From the NCBI RefSeq assembly GCF_018449775.1, contig NZ_JAAVVB010000003.1, positions 372,001 to 436,000 on the forward strand: a stretch of DNA of 64,000 nucleotides. Reading direction: 5' to 3'. This document shows, piece after piece, positions 5,572-14,367 of this stretch. Position 1 is the first letter of the stretch, and each line of letters opens with the position of its first letter. The notes under the pieces are model-generated. The model was not told where the DNA came from. It saw only the letters and a program-made list of their open reading frames with translations, and made no database searches. The translations under genes were made by a program, and so were the position numbers. The stretch is from Mucilaginibacter sp. dw_454 (GTDB lineage: Bacteria; Bacteroidota; Bacteroidia; Sphingobacteriales; Sphingobacteriaceae).

Positions 5572-7707
5572 CTATTTCTTCATCAATCCCCTATGCACCA
5601 TCATCGGCACCACACTTGGGTCATGTCCTCTAAAATCCTTGAACATCTTAGCCAGATCCTCAGTATTACCTCTGGACAGTACCATATCACGGAAACGTTG
5701 CCCGTTGGCACGGGTAATGCCGCCATGCTCCATAAACCAGAAGTAAGCATCGTTCTCTAACATCGAGGTCCACATATAAGCGTAATAGCCCGATGCGTAA
5801 CCGCTGCCCCAGATATGTTGAAAGTAGCTTGAGCGGTAACGCGGCGGCACCTGTGGCAGGTCGACACCTTTGTTATGTAAGGCGTCGGCTTCAAACTTGT
5901 CAACGTCGGTAACCAGTGGCGCGTCGCCGGGTAATGAGTGCCAGGCCAGGTCCAAATAATCGGCAGCCAGCAGTTCGCCGGTGCTGTAGCCCTGGTTAAA
6001 GGTGCCTGCTTTCTTGATCTTGTCAACCAGTGTCTGCGGCATCAGTTCCTTAGTCTTGTAATGTATAGCGTAATGCTTAAATACTTTCGGATCAAGCGCC
6101 CAATGCTCATTAAACTGCGAAGGGAACTCCACGAAATCGCGTGCGGTAGCGGTACCCGAAATAGTAGGGTATTGCTGACTGGCGAACATGCCATGCAACG
6201 CATGCCCAAACTCATGGAACATGGTAGTCACCTCATCAAACGTCAGCAATGCTGGTTGACCGGGAGCGGGGTGCGCAAAGTTGGCTACGTTGTAGATCAC
6301 CGGTTTGGTACCCATCAGTTTAGACTGACCTACCATGTTGCTCATCCAGGCACCGCCGCGCTTGTTGTCCCGTTTAAAGTAGTCGCAATAGAACAGGGCC
6401 AGCAGCGAGCCGTCTTTATCGTACACATCAAATACGCGTACTTCCGGGTGATATACCGGGATGTCCTTGCGCTCCTTGAAGGTTAAGCCATATAATAAGT
6501 TAGCGGCATAGAACACGCCGTTGCGTAACACATTATCATACTCTAAGTAGGGTTTAACCTGGCTTTCGTCCAAATCAAAGCGGGCTTTACGTACCTGTTC
6601 GGCATAGAAGTCCCAGTCCCAGGGCTGTAACTTAAAGCCACCGCCTTGCTGGTCTATCACCGCTTGTATATCGGCAGCCTCTTCTTTTTCTTTGGCGATG
6701 GTTGCAGGCGCCATGTCATCCAAGAACTTGCCTACGGTTTCAGGCGTCTTAGCCATCTGATTCTTCAGTTTCCAGGTAGAGTAGTTCGGGTAGCCCAGCA
6801 ATTTAGCCTTTAAAGCACGGATTTGCGCTATGCGGGCAATGGTTGCGCGGGTATCATTAGCGTCGCCTTTTTCATTGCGCATGTACGAGGCCTCAAACAA
6901 CTTCTGGCGGGTAGCCCTGTTGCTCAGCGACTGCAAGAAAGGCTGTTGCGTAGTGTTTTGCAATGCAATGAGCCATTTGCCCGGATGGCCGGCTTTAGTA
7001 GCTGCCTGTGCTGCAAACTCCAGTTCGGCATCAGTAAGGCCAGCTAGTTCGGCTTTATCATCAATTAGCAAGCCACCGGCTTTGGTGCCTGCCAGCAACA
7101 GGTTATTAAACTTGGTGCGCAGGGTAGCTTCTTCCTGATTATATACTTTCAATGTTTCTTTATCAGCTTCCGAAAGCTGTGCGCCGGCCAGGGTAAAGTT
7201 CTGGTAATAGATCTCTGCCAGGCGCTTTGATTCGGTATCTTTCAGTTTACCGCGGTTTTTGTATACGGCTTCAACACGTTTAAACAGGTTGGTGTTTAAG
7301 AGCATGGCATCGGTATTGGCAGCCAGTTCCGGTGCGGTTTCGGCTTCTACTTTTTGCAGTTCGGGGTTGGTATTGGCGCCGGTTAGCACGTTAAATACCC
7401 GGTTAGCGCGGCCTAGTAATTGTCCACTTTTTTCGAGTGCTATCAGTGTGTTTTCAAGAGTTGGGGCGGCCTTGTTATCGGCTATTTTGTGCACCTCGGC
7501 CATTTGCTGGCGGATGCCTTCTTCAATAGCAGGCTTGAAATCGCTGTTTTTAATCCGGTTGAAATCGGGCGCATGCAGGTGCAGTTTACTTTCCTCAAAA
7601 AACGGATTGGTAACCGGGGTATTCATGTGATTGTCCATGTTAGTCTGGGCATTAGCTACCGACGTGGCAGCAAATACCAGCAATGGTAAGAGAGATAATT
7701 TTTTCAT
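5572..7707 (-). CDS. M3 family zinc metallopeptidase, peptidyl-dipeptidase Dcp type
   Basis: An exported peptidase of 711 residues. The signal peptide is MKKLSLLPLLVFAATSVANA. The catalytic zinc motif HEFGH (within MFHEFGHALHG) is near residue 496, and the downstream glutamate-containing helix follows at GYSTGELLAADYLDL. The full-length mostly helical M3 fold is present. Dcp enzymes release dipeptides from peptide C-termini, and oligopeptidase A is the main alternative; the length and the C-terminal region (RGHDPSVVPMMVHRGL) fit Dcp. The upstream region carries a dispersed repeat rather than a linked gene. Confidence 0.93.
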   Translation of the reverse strand: MKKLSLLPLLVFAATSVANAQTNMDNHMNTPVTNPFFEESKLHLHAPDFNRIKNSDFKPAIEEGIRQQMAEVHKIADNKAAPTLENTLIALEKSGQLLGRANRVFNVLTGANTNPELQKVEAETAPELAANTDAMLLNTNLFKRVEAVYKNRGKLKDTESKRLAEIYYQNFTLAGAQLSEADKETLKVYNQEEATLRTKFNNLLLAGTKAGGLLIDDKAELAGLTDAELEFAAQAATKAGHPGKWLIALQNTTQQPFLQSLSNRATRQKLFEASYMRNEKGDANDTRATIARIAQIRALKAKLLGYPNYSTWKLKNQMAKTPETVGKFLDDMAPATIAKEKEEAADIQAVIDQQGGGFKLQPWDWDFYAEQVRKARFDLDESQVKPYLEYDNVLRNGVFYAANLLYGLTFKERKDIPVYHPEVRVFDVYDKDGSLLALFYCDYFKRDNKRGGAWMSNMVGQSKLMGTKPVIYNVANFAHPAPGQPALLTFDEVTTMFHEFGHALHGMFASQQYPTISGTATARDFVEFPSQFNEHWALDPKVFKHYAIHYKTKELMPQTLVDKIKKAGTFNQGYSTGELLAADYLDLAWHSLPGDAPLVTDVDKFEADALHNKGVDLPQVPPRYRSSYFQHIWGSGYASGYYAYMWTSMLENDAYFWFMEHGGITRANGQRFRDMVLSRGNTEDLAKMFKDFRGHDPSVVPMMVHRGLMKK

Positions 7708-7833
7708 AGTTCTTTTAGCGAGAAATAGATCAGTTGCTCACAAAGTAGCAAATTATAGTTATTTGCTAAAATAAAAATGGCCGCATGAACTAACTTGCCC
7801 TGATACCATGCTACCTATGACAGAGTAAAAGTT

Positions 7834-7920
7834 GTCATTTCGAGCATGGCGAGAAATCTATACACGCGCTAATCAAAACGCAAATGTATGTGTATAGATC
7901 TCTCCTACGGTCGAGATGAC
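7834..7920. repeat. GTCATTTCGAGC palindromic repeat
   Basis: GTCATTTCGAGCATGGCGAGA with AATCTATACA pairs with TGTATAGATCTCTCC...GTCGAGATGAC across a short loop. It is a diverged relative of the GTCATTGCGAG family and lies just beyond the stop codon of the SGNH gene. Confidence 0.7.
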
Positions 7921-7923
7921 GGG

Positions 7924-9192
7924 CTATTGCCATTTTATAGTATTTGTACTTTGTGCCAGGTTAGCCAGCGGATTCTTTGATTTATTATCCAACGGCGCAT
8001 ATAACTCAAGGCTTGATTTTAATAAGGTGTTATTGGCAAGGGCCTTAACCTCATCAATATTCATCCCCGACCGATAAAATAGCCAGTTTTTAACGGTTAT
8101 GTTATTGTCGGTTTTGCTACCTAGAGAAAGCTCTTTCAAAACAATTCGTTCATCTATGTGGCCCTGAAATGTGCTGTCGCAATATAATGCTGTTTCGCTG
8201 TGGGCATAGTAATGAGTCAGGGTTATTTTATGCCATTGACCATCGGTTATTTTAGTGTTGCCTACTATTGCTTCTTTTAATGGCGAGGTATATTTAACCA
8301 CACCTTTATCTGTAATAGTGATAGACCCGGTACGGCCCAAAGAGTCTTTTAACTGAATGATCTGACCCTTGCCATCCGCTTTAATATTGATAGTAGTGGT
8401 AAACGGATGTACTATATTCTCTGGTTTAAAATCTATGGCGTTGTTGCTTTTTAACGAAAGGCCAGACCCATCAACCCATTTCGGTAGCGCTTTTCCATTG
8501 CTCAACGCATCAAATAATGATGGTACAATGGTATAGGCTAATTCCTGGTGACCTGCATCGTTTGGGTGGCCGTCATTATACCAGTAGCCGGCTGCCCATT
8601 TGCCGGTACCATCATCAATACCGCCTAATAAATTTATCGACGGTACGTCCAGTGTATGTATCCACAGGTCCATTTGTTTGGTATAGTAATAGTCTTTATC
8701 GTTAAAATCGTTACGGGTGTAGCAATTAGTCACTACCGGCGTGTATCCGCTATCGCGGGCCATGGCAATCAATTTAGGCAAATTAGCTTTGAATTGGTCA
8801 TACATGCTTTTGCCTTGCTCATGTAACATCTCATTACCTAATGACAAAGCTATTAATACATACTTGCCATGCTGCGAAACAAAGTCCCGGTGCCAGCGCT
8901 TCATAAGCCGGATAGTATTATCGCCACCGATAGATTTATTGACAGGGTTCCATTGCTTACCCAAACCGCTAGCTGCGCGCTGTTGTAAGATCCTGCTAAA
9001 CATATAGGTGTAGCCAAAGTTATTGGTGGCACCAAAGCCGTAAGGTACCGATGAGCCGAAGTAGACAATTTTCATAGTATCCAGCTGCACCGCAGTTTTA
9101 TTGGTGTCGACAGCCGGTGTGTAAGCCCGGCATTCGGCAGCTATAAAAACAGGCAATAAAACCAGTAAAGGCAATATAAATTTCGGTCTCAT
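7924..9192 (-). CDS. SGNH/GDSL hydrolase with C-terminal LamG-like region
   Basis: A secreted protein of 422 residues with a hydrophobic N-terminus ending near residue 24 (MRPKFILPLLVLLPVFIAAECRA). SGNH blocks: I as YFGSSVPYG (Ser ~48), II as SIGGDN, III as LSLGNEM (Asn of GxN; Glu replaces the usual Asp) and V as DGHPNDAGH (Asp-His). The last ~170 residues look like a concanavalin/LamG-type beta-sandwich (TLTHYYAHSETALYCDSTF), suggesting glycan binding. Likely an extracytoplasmic esterase or deacetylase on a carbohydrate. The substrate is unknown. It has no operon partner. Confidence 0.82.
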   Translation of the reverse strand: MRPKFILPLLVLLPVFIAAECRAYTPAVDTNKTAVQLDTMKIVYFGSSVPYGFGATNNFGYTYMFSRILQQRAASGLGKQWNPVNKSIGGDNTIRLMKRWHRDFVSQHGKYVLIALSLGNEMLHEQGKSMYDQFKANLPKLIAMARDSGYTPVVTNCYTRNDFNDKDYYYTKQMDLWIHTLDVPSINLLGGIDDGTGKWAAGYWYNDGHPNDAGHQELAYTIVPSLFDALSNGKALPKWVDGSGLSLKSNNAIDFKPENIVHPFTTTINIKADGKGQIIQLKDSLGRTGSITITDKGVVKYTSPLKEAIVGNTKITDGQWHKITLTHYYAHSETALYCDSTFQGHIDERIVLKELSLGSKTDNNITVKNWLFYRSGMNIDEVKALANNTLLKSSLELYAPLDNKSKNPLANLAQSTNTIKWQ

Positions 9193-9260
9193 AAATGTTG
9201 GGTAGGTTCCTGAAACACAATTTTATATAAAAAAATTTAATCGCAACGCACATCGCCCTA

Positions 9261-9306
9261 AAACAAAAAAAAGCGACCATCATTGTTACATGACGATCGC
9301 CTCTTT
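9261..9306 (-). terminator. Terminator of the beta-barrel gene
   Basis: On the minus strand GCGATCGTCAT pairs with ATGATGGTCGC around a short loop, followed by eight T residues. It separates the barrel gene from the SGNH gene. Confidence 0.85.
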
Positions 9307-9329
9307 TTAATACTGTTATGCGCTAAGTA

Positions 9330-9911
9330 TTAAAAGAATTTGAAGCCTACGCTCAATGCCCAAAGATTTTGACGCTGTCCGTAATTATCGTCTACTTTGG
9401 TTAAGTTACCTTCGTAGCGTAAGTCGGCAGTAATAGGGCCAATATCAACACCGGCACCTGCCTGGTAACCCAGTGTGCTGTTGTTATAACGGCCAAAATC
9501 ATCAAATGCAGCATTGAAATTGTTTGAAAAATCCTGGTGCTTATCCATTAAATAGGTATAGATAGGGCCGGCCATGATTCTAAAATTCAAATCTTTGTCG
9601 CCAAAAGAGCCGCCAAATAATAACGGCACATTCAGATTGGTAAATTTAACCTTGGCGCTGTAGTCGGTACCATTTTGGTTAGCATCAAATTTGCCGCCTG
9701 TACTACTCAAATATAGTTCGGGTTGTACATAAAACCCTCCACCAAAGCGGGCAAATAAGCCTGCCTGGTAGCCGGCAACTGATGAGTGATGGAAGTTGTC
9801 TGAGTTTATTTGAGAATAGTTAACGCCTCCTTTTACACCAAGACTAAATTGCGCTTGCGCCCCAATTGTGGCTGCTATAACCAGCATTGCGCTTAATAAG
9901 TACTTTTTCAT
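9330..9911 (-). CDS. PorT-like outer-membrane beta-barrel protein
   Basis: A 193-residue protein with signal peptide MKKYLLSAMLVIAATIGAQA. The mature part is built of amphipathic beta strands (SLGVKGGVNYSQI; AGLFARFGGGFYVQPELYLS; TADLRYEGNLTKV) and ends in the aromatic LSVGFKFF typical of outer-membrane barrels. It fits the Bacteroidota outer-membrane beta-barrel family (PF13568 type). An individual function cannot be assigned. It has its own terminator. Confidence 0.85.
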   Translation of the reverse strand: MKKYLLSAMLVIAATIGAQAQFSLGVKGGVNYSQINSDNFHHSSVAGYQAGLFARFGGGFYVQPELYLSSTGGKFDANQNGTDYSAKVKFTNLNVPLLFGGSFGDKDLNFRIMAGPIYTYLMDKHQDFSNNFNAAFDDFGRYNNSTLGYQAGAGVDIGPITADLRYEGNLTKVDDNYGQRQNLWALSVGFKFF

Positions 9912-10046
9912 AGTAGTAGATTTTTAATTTATAAATACGGCTTTGTTTTTAGGGGTGCCGTAACAATTGGTTAACAATCGCTGTACCAAATTTTTGGCAC
10001 ACGCTTGCATTGTATTTTTTATATTTTTGCTGAAAATATTTTTACT

Positions 10047-10262
10047 ATGGCAGAAATAAGCATCACCAGCAAAGAGTGGGAGCGCGTTAAAATTAAAGTG
10101 CAACGCAAGTACAATCACCTTACTGATGCACAACTAACTTACAATGAAGGGCAGGAGGAAGCTTTAATTACCAACCTGATGCACCTGGTTAACCGCAAGC
10201 GCGAGTATGTGGTGTTTACCCTAAAAAAAGCTTTGGTCAATATTGACAATAATAGGCTGTAA
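10047..10262 (+). CDS. CsbD-like small stress protein
   Basis: The start is set at the ATG at 10047 (MAEISITSKEWERVKIK), giving 71 residues; an upstream in-frame ATG at 10005 would add a hydrophobic extension overlapping the promoter. The pattern WERVKIKVQRKYNHLTDAQL followed by a glycine and a second helix matches the CsbD family (WxxxKGKxKExWGxLTDxDL). Charged, helical and cytoplasmic. CsbD is a general-stress protein of unknown mechanism. TATTTTTG at 10022-10029 is a plausible -7 element, giving a leader of about 12 bases. Confidence 0.7.
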   Translation: MAEISITSKEWERVKIKVQRKYNHLTDAQLTYNEGQEEALITNLMHLVNRKREYVVFTLKKALVNIDNNRL

Positions 10263-10321
10263 AATAAGTTAATTATTTTGCAGGCAGTTTTTGTAGCTTT
10301 ATATTTTAAGATTTCTATTTG

Positions 10322-12061
10322 ATGAAAAAGGGTGTGGTAATTAAGTATAAAGGGTTTCTTTTATCGGCGGGTATTATTGCTTTATCGCTCGGTATCTGGA
10401 GTTTTAGTGATGACTTGTTCCAGATCTCCAAAAATCTGGAAGTATTTGCATCCTTATATAAAGAGGTTAACATTAACTATGTTGATGATATTAACTCGGC
10501 CAAGTTTTTAAAAACCGGCGCCGATGCCATGCTGGAGGGTTTGGACCCTTATACCGAATTTGTACCCGAATCTGAAATTGAAGACTACAAGCTGCACTAC
10601 GTAAGTACGCAATACGGCGGCATTGGCGCCAGCGTGTTTGCCCGCAATAACAAAGTATACATATCAAACGTATTTGAGGGGTTCCCGGCCCAGAAGGCTG
10701 ATGTGCGCCCCGGCGATCAGGTTGTTAAAATTAATGACATTGCCCTTGATGGTAAAAATAGCGACGATGTTGGCCAATTACTCAAAGGCTCAAAAGGCGC
10801 TGTAGTCAAATTATTGCTAAAACGTGATGGCGAAGACAAACCAGTCGAAAAAAATCTAACTCGCGACGAAATTAAACAACCCAATGTTTCTTATCATGGC
10901 ATGGTTGCCGGTAACATGGGTTATATTAAACTGGATAGATTCCTGGAAAACTCTGCCCAGGAAGTTACTGACGCACTTGTCGATCTGAAGAAGAATAATC
11001 CTAACGGTATTATACTGGATCTTCGCTCAAACGGCGGCGGCATTTTGCAGGAAGCGGTTAAAATAGTTAACCTTTTTGTGCCTAAGGATGTTGAAGTTGT
11101 ATCGCAAAAAGGGAAAGTAAAAGAAAAGAATTATACCTATAAGACCGTTAACACGCCGTTGGCGCCGGATATGCCGCTGGTAGTGCTGGTCAACTCGCGT
11201 TCTGCTTCGGCATCAGAGATTGTTGCCGGCTCATTGCAGGATTTGGATCGTGCTATAATCATCGGCCAGCGTAGTTATGGTAAAGGTTTGGTGCAGCAAA
11301 CATTCCCGCTACCTTATAACAGCTTAGTTAAAATTACTATTGCAAAATACTATGTTCCATCGGGCCGTTGTATCCAGGAGATTGATTATACACACCGTAA
11401 AGACGATGGTACCGTAGTAAAGGTAGCCGACTCTTTGGTGCACGAATTTAAAACCAAAGATGGCCGCTCGGTTTATGATGGCAGCGGAATTTATCCGGAT
11501 ATCTTTATCAAACGCGATCTGTTTGCTAACATTACTCAGGCGCTTATTACAAAGTTTTTCATTTTTGACTACGCCACAAAATATCGCCTGTCGCACCCAA
11601 AAGTTGCCGACCCTAAAGATTTTGCTTTAACTGATGCAGAGTATGATGATTTTGTGAAATACCTTTCTGATAAAAATTATACCTATAATACCACCTCAGA
11701 AAAAGTATTAGCTGCGCTCAAAACAGAATCAACTAAAGAAAAGCAGTTTGACCAGATACAAAGCGAATACGACGCGCTGAAAGCCAAAATGGCGGTAAGT
11801 AAGAAAAACGATCTGCAACTGCATAAAGAAGAGATTAAACAAACGCTGGAGAACGAAATAGTAGGCCGGTACTATTTTGATAAAGGCCGTTTTGAAGCTT
11901 ATTTTAAATATGATAAGGAGTTGGCAGAAGCTGTAAAAACCATGCAGGACAAAAATCAGCTGGCAGCTATTTTAAAGGGCGATGGCGCTTATAAAGTAAT
12001 AGGCAAGCCGGTGCTGGCCGCCGTGGGCGATAAAAAAGACGATACCAAAAGCAATCAATAA
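10322..12061 (+). CDS. S41 family C-terminal processing peptidase
   Basis: 579 residues from the ATG at 10322; a TTG three bases earlier is less likely. An uncleaved N-terminal membrane segment (residues ~10-28: LLSAGIIALSLGIWSF) anchors it facing the periplasm. A PDZ domain (~95-170: GGIGASVFARNNKVYISNVF...GLDPYTEF precedes) is followed by the S41 core, with the nucleophile in NSRSASASEIVAG (~290) and the general-base Lys in RSYGKGLVQ (~320). A charged helical C-terminal domain follows. CtpA/Prc-type enzymes trim or degrade periplasmic proteins from the C-terminus. A terminator follows at 12094. Confidence 0.92.
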   Translation: MKKGVVIKYKGFLLSAGIIALSLGIWSFSDDLFQISKNLEVFASLYKEVNINYVDDINSAKFLKTGADAMLEGLDPYTEFVPESEIEDYKLHYVSTQYGGIGASVFARNNKVYISNVFEGFPAQKADVRPGDQVVKINDIALDGKNSDDVGQLLKGSKGAVVKLLLKRDGEDKPVEKNLTRDEIKQPNVSYHGMVAGNMGYIKLDRFLENSAQEVTDALVDLKKNNPNGIILDLRSNGGGILQEAVKIVNLFVPKDVEVVSQKGKVKEKNYTYKTVNTPLAPDMPLVVLVNSRSASASEIVAGSLQDLDRAIIIGQRSYGKGLVQQTFPLPYNSLVKITIAKYYVPSGRCIQEIDYTHRKDDGTVVKVADSLVHEFKTKDGRSVYDGSGIYPDIFIKRDLFANITQALITKFFIFDYATKYRLSHPKVADPKDFALTDAEYDDFVKYLSDKNYTYNTTSEKVLAALKTESTKEKQFDQIQSEYDALKAKMAVSKKNDLQLHKEEIKQTLENEIVGRYYFDKGRFEAYFKYDKELAEAVKTMQDKNQLAAILKGDGAYKVIGKPVLAAVGDKKDDTKSNQ

Positions 12062-12093
12062 GGCCCGTTAAAAAGACTTATAAATAATAGTTT

Positions 12094-12128
12094 AAAGAAG
12101 CGATGTAAAACCATCGCTTCTTTTGTTT
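12094..12128 (+). terminator. Terminator upstream of the first His/Asp-rich gene
   Basis: AAGAAGCGATG pairs with CATCGCTTCTT, followed by TTGTTTG. It ends the S41 peptidase unit. An almost identical hairpin recurs at 12886-12918 before the second copy of the duplicated gene. Confidence 0.8.
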
Positions 12129-12206
12129 GTTGCGAATATTATCCAAACAATTAAACTATTGCTTTAACCCACGTCTTATTACAAAACAAGACACAATAAC
12201 ATTCTT

Positions 12207-12779
12207 ATGAAAAAGATTCTTTTAACAGTAATGCTGCTAGCTAGCTGCATCGCTTTCAAAGCCGAAGCTCAACTTCGTATTAGTTTAGGTTTAAATATAG
12301 GCAGCCAGCCTGAATGGGGGCCTACCGGTTATGACCATGCAGAATACTACTATATTCCTGATGCCGACGCGTATTACGACGTGCCAAACCATCAGTACGT
12401 ATATCTGGAGGGCAATTCATGGGTTCGCGGTGGGGCATTGCCGCCGAGATATCATTTTGACCCATATAACAGCTACAAAGTAGTAGTTAATCAGCCATCT
12501 CCATGGTTGCATGCGGCTAATTACAGAAGTAGATATAGAGGTTTTAGAGGTCGTCGCGATCAACAACTTATTCGCGATAGCCGTGAGGATAGGTACCGCA
12601 ACCATTGGAACGGTAACAACGGTCGTGGTAATGGTAATGGCTGGCATGATGATCATGGCAGAGGCCATGACGATCACGGTAATAACGGACATGATGACCA
12701 CGGAAGAGGTCACGACGATCACGGCAGAGGCCATGATGATCACGGCGGTCATGGAGACCATGGCGATCACCGTAACTAG
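12207..12779 (+). CDS. Secreted protein with His/Asp/Gly repeat tail, paralogue 1
   Basis: 190 residues. Signal peptide MKKILLTVMLLASCIAFKAEA; then an ~85-residue Tyr-rich domain (YYIPDADAYYDVPNHQYVYLEG; NSYKVVVNQPSPWLHA) that I recognise only as a recurring Bacteroidota secreted domain; then an Arg-rich linker (RGFRGRRDQQ); then a tail of about nine HDDHG/GHDDH units. The tail is a minisatellite at DNA level and could bind divalent metals, which is inference. It is one half of a tandem duplication with 13007-13516 that includes flanking terminators. Confidence 0.8.
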   Translation: MKKILLTVMLLASCIAFKAEAQLRISLGLNIGSQPEWGPTGYDHAEYYYIPDADAYYDVPNHQYVYLEGNSWVRGGALPPRYHFDPYNSYKVVVNQPSPWLHAANYRSRYRGFRGRRDQQLIRDSREDRYRNHWNGNNGRGNGNGWHDDHGRGHDDHGNNGHDDHGRGHDDHGRGHDDHGGHGDHGDHRN

Positions 12780-12799
12780 TCTACCTTAAGTTGATATTT

Positions 12800-12830
12800 A
12801 AAAGCCTTTCAGCAATGAAGGGCTTTTTTG
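12800..12830 (+). terminator. Terminator after paralogue 1
   Basis: AAAGCCTTTC pairs with GAAGGGCTTT around AGCAAT, followed by a run of six T residues. It has a near twin at 13536-13566. Confidence 0.85.
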
Positions 12831-12885
12831 CAGGTTTTCATTGCTGATAAAATGACAATCAATAATATTTTATAAACAATAGTTT

Positions 12886-12918
12886 AAAGAAGCGATGTAA
12901 AACTATCGCTTCTTTTGT
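12886..12918 (+). terminator. Duplicated hairpin upstream of paralogue 2
   Basis: AAGAAGCGAT pairs with ATCGCTTCTT, followed by TTGTTTG. It nearly copies 12094-12128, showing that the duplicated unit includes the upstream terminator. Confidence 0.75.
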
Positions 12919-13006
12919 TTGTTATAACTATCATCGAAACAATTAAACTATTACCTTTAACCAACGTCTTATTACAAAAAACAACCACAACACAACAAAA
13001 ACATTT

Positions 13007-13516
13007 ATGAAAAAAATCCTTTTAACAGCAATGCTGCTAGCTAGTTGCTTTGCTTTCAAAGCTAATGCACAACTTCACATCAGTTTAGGTTTAAATATCG
13101 GCAGCCAGCCTGATTGGGGTCCTGTAGGTTATGACCACGCCGAGTACTACTACATTCCTGATGCCGACGCGTATTATGACGTGCCAAACCATCAGTACGT
13201 ATACCTGCAAGGCAACTCATGGGTACATGGTGCTGCATTGCCAGGAAACTACCATTTCGACCCATACAATAGCTATAAAGTAGTTGTTAATGAGCCTACT
13301 CCATGGGTGCATGCAGCAACTTACAGAGCTAAATACAGGGGTTTTAAAGGCCGTAAAGGCCAACCGGTTATTCGTGATAGCCACGATAATAAATACAAAA
13401 ACCACTGGAATGGCAACAATGGCCATGGCAACAACGGTCATGACAATGGCCACGGCAATAATGGTCATGACGATCATGGCAAAGGAGGCCATGATGATCA
13501 CGGACATCGTAATTAA
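13007..13516 (+). CDS. Secreted protein with His/Asp/Gly repeat tail, paralogue 2
   Basis: 169 residues. The signal peptide and the Tyr-rich domain are nearly identical to paralogue 1 (YYYIPDADAYYDVPNHQYVYL). The linker is Lys-rich (RGFKGRKGQ), and the tail uses NGHGNNGHD units with fewer HDDHG repeats. Most divergence lies in the tail, as expected from repeat slippage. The Arg-to-Lys shift in the linker keeps its charge. It is separately terminated, so the two copies appear independently transcribed. Confidence 0.8.
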   Translation: MKKILLTAMLLASCFAFKANAQLHISLGLNIGSQPDWGPVGYDHAEYYYIPDADAYYDVPNHQYVYLQGNSWVHGAALPGNYHFDPYNSYKVVVNEPTPWVHAATYRAKYRGFKGRKGQPVIRDSHDNKYKNHWNGNNGHGNNGHDNGHGNNGHDDHGKGGHDDHGHRN

Positions 13517-13535
13517 TCGATTTAAAATTGACGTT

Positions 13536-13566
13536 AAAAGCCCTTCAGCAATGAAGGGCTTTTTTG
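13536..13566 (+). terminator. Terminator after paralogue 2
   Basis: AAAAGCCCTTC pairs with GAAGGGCTTTT around AGCAAT, ending in six T residues. It lies 25 bases before the -7 element of the next gene. Confidence 0.85.
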
Positions 13567-13590
13567 TTGGCTTACATTGCCGATAAAATG

Positions 13591-13598
13591 TATTTTTG
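13591..13598 (+). promoter_or_regulatory. -7 element (TATTTTTG) for the lpxH-like gene
   Basis: TATTTTTG fits TAnnTTTG and ends seven bases before the ATG at 13606, with TTTG at 13563-13566 as a possible -33 element (24-base spacing, slightly long). This favours 13606 as the start and predicts a leaderless or near-leaderless mRNA. Confidence 0.5.
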
Positions 13599-13605
13599 GC
13601 CAGAC

Positions 13606-14367
13606 ATGGCAACAGGTACTAAAATTTATTTCGCGTCCGACTTTCATTTAGGCGCAGGCGGTTATGAAGGCAGTCGCGCCCGGGAAGACCGCCTGGTGCG
13701 CTGGTTGGACATGATTAAAGCCGACGCTGCCGAAGTATTTTTAATGGGCGATGTTTTTGATTTTTGGTTTGAATACAAAACTGTAGTGCCACGCGGATAT
13801 CTCCGTTTTTTAGGTAAACTGGCCGAACTGGCTGACAGCGGTATAAAGCTGTACCTGTTTAAAGGCAATCATGATATGTGGATGTTTGATTACTTTGAGC
13901 AAGAGCTTAAAGCAACCATCATTAGCGATGAATTAGAGATTGAGCGCAACGGCAAGAAGTTTTACCTGCACCACGGCGATGGCCTGGGCCCGGGCGATGC
14001 CACCTATAAATTGCTGAAAAAGTTTTTCAGGAGCCGGTTTTGCCAATGGCTCTTTGCCCGCCTGCACCCAAATTTAGGGGTGGGAATTGCCAACTACTGG
14101 TCGCAACACAGCCGTATTGCCGGCCTGGCCGATAAAGAACGTATGTTTTATGAGCAGGAGTGGCTGCAGGTTTTTAGCCGGGAATTGTTAACCCAAAAAT
14201 ATTTTGATTACCTGATATTTGGCCACCGGCACCTGCCGCTTGATATTCAGCTGGACGATAAAAGTCGGTATATTAACCTGGGTGAGTGGGTTAATTATAA
14301 CTCTTATGCGGTTTTTGATGGTGAGGAGTTGAGGTTGGAATATTTTGAGAAGATAAAAAAATTTTAA
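13606..14367 (+). CDS. lpxH: UDP-2,3-diacylglucosamine diphosphatase (LpxH-type)
   Basis: A calcineurin-like metallophosphoesterase of 253 residues that hydrolyses UDP-2,3-diacylglucosamine to lipid X in lipid A synthesis at the inner membrane. Metal-binding motifs: SDFHLG (~10-15), GDVFDFW (~45), GNHDMW (~88), HHGDGLGPGD (~126) and GHRHLP (~206). The basic helical cap (KKFFRSRFCQWLFARLHP) fits LpxH. In-frame starts at 13564 and 13588 lie in the terminator or the promoter, so ATG 13606 (MATGTKIYFASDFH) is preferred. A general UDP-sugar phosphoesterase is the alternative. Confidence 0.88.
   Translation: MATGTKIYFASDFHLGAGGYEGSRAREDRLVRWLDMIKADAAEVFLMGDVFDFWFEYKTVVPRGYLRFLGKLAELADSGIKLYLFKGNHDMWMFDYFEQELKATIISDELEIERNGKKFYLHHGDGLGPGDATYKLLKKFFRSRFCQWLFARLHPNLGVGIANYWSQHSRIAGLADKERMFYEQEWLQVFSRELLTQKYFDYLIFGHRHLPLDIQLDDKSRYINLGEWVNYNSYAVFDGEELRLEYFEKIKKF

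Noticed and set aside
5938-6486. Long open frame (182 codons) on the plus strand
   Set aside because: It lies wholly antisense inside the M3 peptidase, shows no family motif, and its composition follows the codon shadow of that gene.
12511-12789. Met/Ile/Thr-rich open frames overlapping the HDDHG repeat gene, both strands
   Set aside because: They arise from the period of the repeat tail in alternate frames. The true frame has a signal peptide and a matching paralogue.
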